Part shown: in pieces, positions 61,040 to 64,000 of the stretch
Layout of the letters: the number at the start of each line of letters is the position of its first letter
Numbering within the stretch: position 1 is the stretch's first letter
DNA from: Chloroflexota bacterium
GTDB lineage: Bacteria > Chloroflexota > Anaerolineae > Anaerolineales > Anaerolineaceae
DNA length: 64,000 bases
Reading direction: 5' to 3'
NCBI GenBank assembly: GCA_004347695.1
Contig: SLTK01000004.1
Location: 81,735-145,734 of the forward strand
Position numbers and translations under genes: made by a program
The notes under the pieces: model-generated
Seen by the model: the letters and a program-made list of their open reading frames with translations, nothing else
Database searches by the model: none
What the model was told of the DNA's origin: nothing

Positions 61040-62500
61040 ATGTCCGATCCCATTCCGCCCAGAGATATTGATGCCGAACAGGCTTTGCTCGGTTCGATCA
61101 TGATTGCACCTTATTTATTTGAGGATTTGGTCACCATCGTGAAAGCGGAATATTTTTATCGCAACTCACACCGATGGATTTGGGTCGCAATGAATCACCT
61201 GTTGGAATCTGAGCAACAGATCGATCATGTCACCTTGTGTAATGCTTTGAATACCAGCGGAAAACTAAAGGAAATTGGCGGGCCGGCATATATCATGGGC
61301 TTACTCAATGCAACTCCGACATCCATGCACGCCGAGTCTTACGCGAAGATCGTGCGTGAAAAAGCATTTAAACGAAAAGCGTTGGAGGTCGCTACAAGCC
61401 TTGCGCAAAATGCTATTCAAGATAAACCGCTTTCTGATGCTCTGCAGCAAATGGAGGAATTCTTTGTCACCTCATCCGCCTTGTCCGGAGTCACGGAGCG
61501 AATGGTTATGACCGCAGAGAAATTGTGTTTGTCGGAGATGGGTGAACTGACCTGGATTCTCAAAGACTGGATTATGGCCGGTGGAATCAACTTGATCGCC
61601 GGTATGCCGGCAGCCGGAAAGAGTTTTCTCGCTCTGGACCTGGCAATTGGCATGGCTTCTTCTGGACTGGCGTGGGATAACCAACCGGTAACCCAGGGCA
61701 AAGTGCTGTATCACTTCTTGGATGGCAGCTACCGGGGTATGCGCTCACGCGTTCTCAAATTGTGCCATGCGCGGGGCATTCAACCGCCCGCGAACCTGAT
61801 TTTCGACTTTTCTCCGCTTAACCTGAAAGTCACTTCCGAAGTGCTGGCATTACGTCAGCGAATTCATCGATTGGATGCTTCTGTGATCATTTTTGATGTC
61901 ATGGCCAAGTTTATGCCTGGCGCAGATGAAAATTCGGTCGCGGAAATATCACCGATGATGAACACACTACGAGAAATTGCCAACCAGATCGGTACGACTT
62001 TCATTCTGATTCATCACCTCAATAAGGGTGGAAACACCGATCTTTCCTATCGAGTCCGGGGTTCCTCCGATATATTGGGATCTGTCGATACCGCCATTGT
62101 GGTTGCACACGAAAACCAGCATTCATCACACTCAATGCGAACGATCATTCCACAAAAGGTGCGTGAATCCATGCCACCTGCGCAGTTGCAGTTTCAAATT
62201 GAATCAACCGAAGAGAGCATCGCGCTTCGCTTTTCTGAAACGAATGCTTCTGAATTGGTGCGTGTGCCTGGTCAGGCGGAATTGATCTTTGCGGATATCC
62301 TGGAATATCTGCAGAGTTTACCGGCGCAAGAATTCAAGAAGAATGAGCTCATCTCAGCCCTCCAAATCAATAGCAGCGCCAGAACGATCGACCGGGCATT
62401 TTCAAAACTCAATAATGACCCGCGTATCAGAGTTACAAAACGAGGATCATTCAACACCTATCAATGGGAAGAGGATACGCCAGCCACGCCATACCCTTAA
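61040..62500 (+). CDS. DnaB-like replicative helicase fused to a RepA-type ATPase
   Basis: A 486-residue protein. The frame opens at a TTG at 61028, but the ATG at 61040 lies 6 bases after ggag, so I chose it. Residues 5-105 are the DnaB N-terminal domain (PRDIDAEQALLGSIMI, YRNSHRWIW). The RecA-like core has Walker A AGMPAAGKSFLALD near 185 and VIIFDVMAKFMPG near 281, then TFILIHHLNKGG, close to RepA/AAA_25. A small winged-helix part ends the protein. It should load on the element origin as a helicase or initiator. It follows the partition operon, so this is the replication gene of element B. Confidence 0.78.
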   Translation: MSDPIPPRDIDAEQALLGSIMIAPYLFEDLVTIVKAEYFYRNSHRWIWVAMNHLLESEQQIDHVTLCNALNTSGKLKEIGGPAYIMGLLNATPTSMHAESYAKIVREKAFKRKALEVATSLAQNAIQDKPLSDALQQMEEFFVTSSALSGVTERMVMTAEKLCLSEMGELTWILKDWIMAGGINLIAGMPAAGKSFLALDLAIGMASSGLAWDNQPVTQGKVLYHFLDGSYRGMRSRVLKLCHARGIQPPANLIFDFSPLNLKVTSEVLALRQRIHRLDASVIIFDVMAKFMPGADENSVAEISPMMNTLREIANQIGTTFILIHHLNKGGNTDLSYRVRGSSDILGSVDTAIVVAHENQHSSHSMRTIIPQKVRESMPPAQLQFQIESTEESIALRFSETNASELVRVPGQAELIFADILEYLQSLPAQEFKKNELISALQINSSARTIDRAFSKLNNDPRIRVTKRGSFNTYQWEEDTPATPYP

Positions 62501-62562
62501 GTGGTTGGCATGGTTGGCGTATGTTTGTTCGTTGCAAAGTTTACAAATAATAAAGGAGAAGA

Positions 62563-62997
62563 ATGTCAGAAAACCAAAACAATTCAAACTGCCGGATTTC
62601 CAGAAATGTCCTGATCAAAGCCCCCGGTTTGCTGCCGATGCTTTACACACCGCGGGAAATCGCTGAAGACCTGGACGTTCCTGAAACCACCTTGCGAGAT
62701 TGGCTCAATCATGGCGCACCACACAGCCGGGATGAATCCAACCATATCTGGGTCGACGGCAAGCAATTTGCCGCCTGGGTTGACAGTCAACGGAACGCCA
62801 GAAAGAAACCAACCCATCCGCTTCAAGCAGGGGAAGGGTTTTGCATGCGCTGCAATACCATCGTCAAAATTCAAAATGGCGAAATTCACCCTGTTAAAGG
62901 CCGCTTGAGCCATTTGAAAGGCAAATGTCCCATCTGTGGCGGGATTGTTAATCGCGGGATTTGGAATGCTGAATCGGCAGAACTACCTCAAGGTTAA
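62563..62997 (+). CDS. HTH plus zinc-ribbon protein (element B copy)
   Basis: A 144-residue paralog of the protein at 31448: MLYTPREIAEDLDVPETTLR, then WVDGKQFAAWV, followed by the zinc pairs CMRCN near 100 and CPICGG near 126. A good ribosome site (aaggaga) lies before the ATG. It ends with a 32-base overlap with the truncated recombinase frame, the same arrangement as in element A. It is a likely DNA-binding helper of the integration module. Confidence 0.72.
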   Translation: MSENQNNSNCRISRNVLIKAPGLLPMLYTPREIAEDLDVPETTLRDWLNHGAPHSRDESNHIWVDGKQFAAWVDSQRNARKKPTHPLQAGEGFCMRCNTIVKIQNGEIHPVKGRLSHLKGKCPICGGIVNRGIWNAESAELPQG

Positions 62998-63322
62998 GTT
63001 GTTCCTGAAATTTTCACGAGATGTTCATGGGCGTTCTTCGCTTCAGATCTCTAACGATTTTGAGCATCTTAAAGCGCTGCTTCTCTGGGCTGGCTCACAA
63101 CCGTTTGGATCGGTGCCAACTATCAACACCAGTCTTTCTGATTTCCTTTTTCAGAACGTTGAAAAAGGATTGGATCAGGCCGAATTACAGAGCATCTTGA
63201 ATACCAACCAGCGTTTCCTCTTGTGGATGAAAGCCATGTTCCCGGTTGAGTTTCAGAATATCCGGCTGAGCTGGATTATGAAAATTTCAGTAATCTCGGA
63301 AGGAAAGGAGGTGATTATTTGA
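62966..63322 (+). CDS. Truncated tyrosine recombinase N-terminal part (element B)
   Basis: About 118 residues. The ATG at 62966 corresponds to the start of the full-length paralog at 31839 (NRQNYLKVK). It matches the N-terminal SAM-like domain (LLLWAGSQPFGSVPTINT; FLLWMKAMFPVEFQN) but lacks the whole catalytic domain with the Arg, HxxR and Tyr motifs. It ends in an AbrB-type gene instead, overlapping its TTG start. It may be a remnant or a kept DNA-binding half. I favour decay. Confidence 0.6.
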   Translation: MLNRQNYLKVKLFLKFSRDVHGRSSLQISNDFEHLKALLLWAGSQPFGSVPTINTSLSDFLFQNVEKGLDQAELQSILNTNQRFLLWMKAMFPVEFQNIRLSWIMKISVISEGKEVII

Positions 63323-63528
63323 AAAAACGACCGATTATCATTACCACGACCAACGCCATCACAATCCCCAAAAAGGTTCGTAACTTGCTGGATTTACAAC
63401 CTGGTGACTGCCTGGATTATGAAGTCATGGCAAATGGTTCAATCATTTTGGTGCGCAAGGAATGCTGCGATTCGCCATCGCTCCGGCCAACATGCAAATT
63501 TCCCTGCCAGGCCCAAAAACGTAAATAA
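63319..63528 (+). CDS. AbrB/MazE-type DNA-binding protein (TTG start)
   Basis: A 69-residue protein with the swapped-hairpin AbrB pattern: TNAITIPKKVRNLLDLQPGD, then YEVMANGSIILVRK. The start is TTG and overlaps the stop of the truncated recombinase by three bases; aggaaaggaggtgatt provides a strong ribosome site. The C-terminus is Cys-rich (CCDSPS, CKFPC). Such proteins are regulators or antitoxins; no toxin gene is adjacent. It has no counterpart in element A. Confidence 0.65.
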   Translation: MKKRPIIITTTNAITIPKKVRNLLDLQPGDCLDYEVMANGSIILVRKECCDSPSLRPTCKFPCQAQKRK

Positions 63529-63536
63529 TCTGAATG

Positions 63537-63572
63537 GCTGGAGGAAAGGTTTGCCGAATCCTTTCCTCCAGC
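63537..63572. terminator. Bidirectional hairpin between convergent genes
   Basis: GCTGGAGGAAAGG (63537-63549) and CCTTTCCTCCAGC (63560-63572) form a perfect 13-bp stem with a ten-base loop. It lies between the AbrB-type gene and the integrase end. Confidence 0.7.
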
Positions 63573-63599
63573 TCTGACATAAAGAGAAAATGATCGTTT

Positions 63600-64000
63600 T
63601 TAGAACCTCAAGTTATCAACTGGGCTGGCTTTTCGATGTACTCGTTCAATGTCCATCTCAGCGATTTGAGCATAATGGCGAACCATATCCAACGAGCTAT
63701 GGCCTAAGAGGGCTTGCAGGGTAAAAACATCCCCGCCTGAACGGAGGTAAGTGATTGCAAAAGTATGCCGGAATTTATGCGGATGAGCTCCTTTGACACC
63801 CGCTTTATCAGCCAGGCGCACGATCAAATGTCGCAGGCTGTTGGCGTTAAACGGATGATTGCCACGGTTGATAAATACTGGCGATTCTGGGTCATCGCGA
63901 TCTTCGCGGTCAGCCAGATAGCGCCATACAGCCCGGCGGGTGCTCTTTCCGATGAACACCGTGCGCCCTTTGCCGCCTTTTGCTCCACCTTCGTCCCCAT
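63600..64000 (-). CDS. int: XerD-like tyrosine integrase of element B (partial at window edge)
   Basis: The C-terminal 133 residues of an integrase on the minus strand; the start is outside the window. Visible motifs are PHKFRHTFAITYLRSGGDVF (HxxR box) and LLGHSSLDMVRHYAQI (His and nucleophilic Tyr). It is about 70 percent identical by eye over this part to the integrase at 32945. The frame is open through the window end (GDEGGAKGGKGRTVFIG). By analogy with element A, its start and an intact tRNA-Met-like gene should lie shortly beyond 64,000. Confidence 0.9.
   Translation of the reverse strand, partial: GDEGGAKGGKGRTVFIGKSTRRAVWRYLADREDRDDPESPVFINRGNHPFNANSLRHLIVRLADKAGVKGAHPHKFRHTFAITYLRSGGDVFTLQALLGHSSLDMVRHYAQIAEMDIERVHRKASPVDNLRF

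Overview
The window is about 64 kb of bacterial DNA, mid-GC, made almost entirely of mobile-element genes and anti-phage defence cargo. No ribosomal, biosynthetic or other clear host gene is seen. The style of the backbone (DUF6094-type methylase-helicase, actin-like partition pair, TadE-like fragment, HTH plus zinc-finger regulators) suggests an uncultured Chloroflexota (Anaerolineae-like) host, but that rests on recall of similar gene sets and is only a weak inference.

The layout is best read as two related integrative elements in tandem. Element A runs from beyond the left edge to about 34,048. Element B runs from about 34,091 past the right edge. At the joint (34,049-34,090, minus strand) lies the 3' half of a tRNA with a CAT anticodon loop, followed by its hairpin terminator, without the 5' half. 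Each element ends on its right with the same module: HTH/zinc-finger protein, tyrosine recombinase (intact in A, truncated in B), and a convergent XerD-like integrase. This predicts an intact tRNA-Met-like gene just beyond 64,000.

Element A: 0-9.3 kb is backbone for DNA metabolism (RadC end, DEDD exonuclease, beta clamp, PD-(D/E)XK-like protein, a methylase-helicase fusion), with a repeated AACGTTGG-N-TATT motif ahead of two of its operons. 9.4-15.6 kb is a tight five-gene minus-strand operon: pPIWI-nuclease-like protein, N6 DNA methylase, histidine kinase with a second GHKL ATPase domain, receiver protein, HNH nuclease. This looks like a two-component-type restriction system that I cannot assign to a named system. 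15.7-29.2 kb is a DISARM/Druantia-like operon: DUF1998 helicase fused to a DUF559-like nuclease, a small protein, a SNF2 helicase, and an Eco57I-type methylase. The specificity end of this methylase lies in an invertible segment with a silent alternative cassette and its own Mpi-type serine invertase. 29.3-34 kb holds regulators and the integration module.

Element B: 34.6-38.4 kb has a DUF4209/HEPN-like gene, a YjzC-like gene and a PIN plus XRE-ImmA/IrrE pair. 38.6-50.7 kb is a type I restriction operon headed by a small HTH gene, with a Ser/Thr kinase inserted between hsdR and hsdM and followed by TOPRIM, membrane HerA-like and AlbA_2 genes. 51-57 kb is an Avs-like STAND NTPase with a Cap4/DUF4297-type nuclease domain and a companion gene; a 21-bp direct repeat lies on each side of this stretch. 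58-64 kb is backbone: short iterons, an HTH protein, an actin/adaptor partition pair, a DnaB-like helicase and the integration module.

The strongest candidates for undescribed biology are the kinase-receiver-HNH-methylase operon and the invertase-switched methylase of the DISARM-like operon. No CRISPR array, rRNA, transposase or reverse transcriptase was seen.
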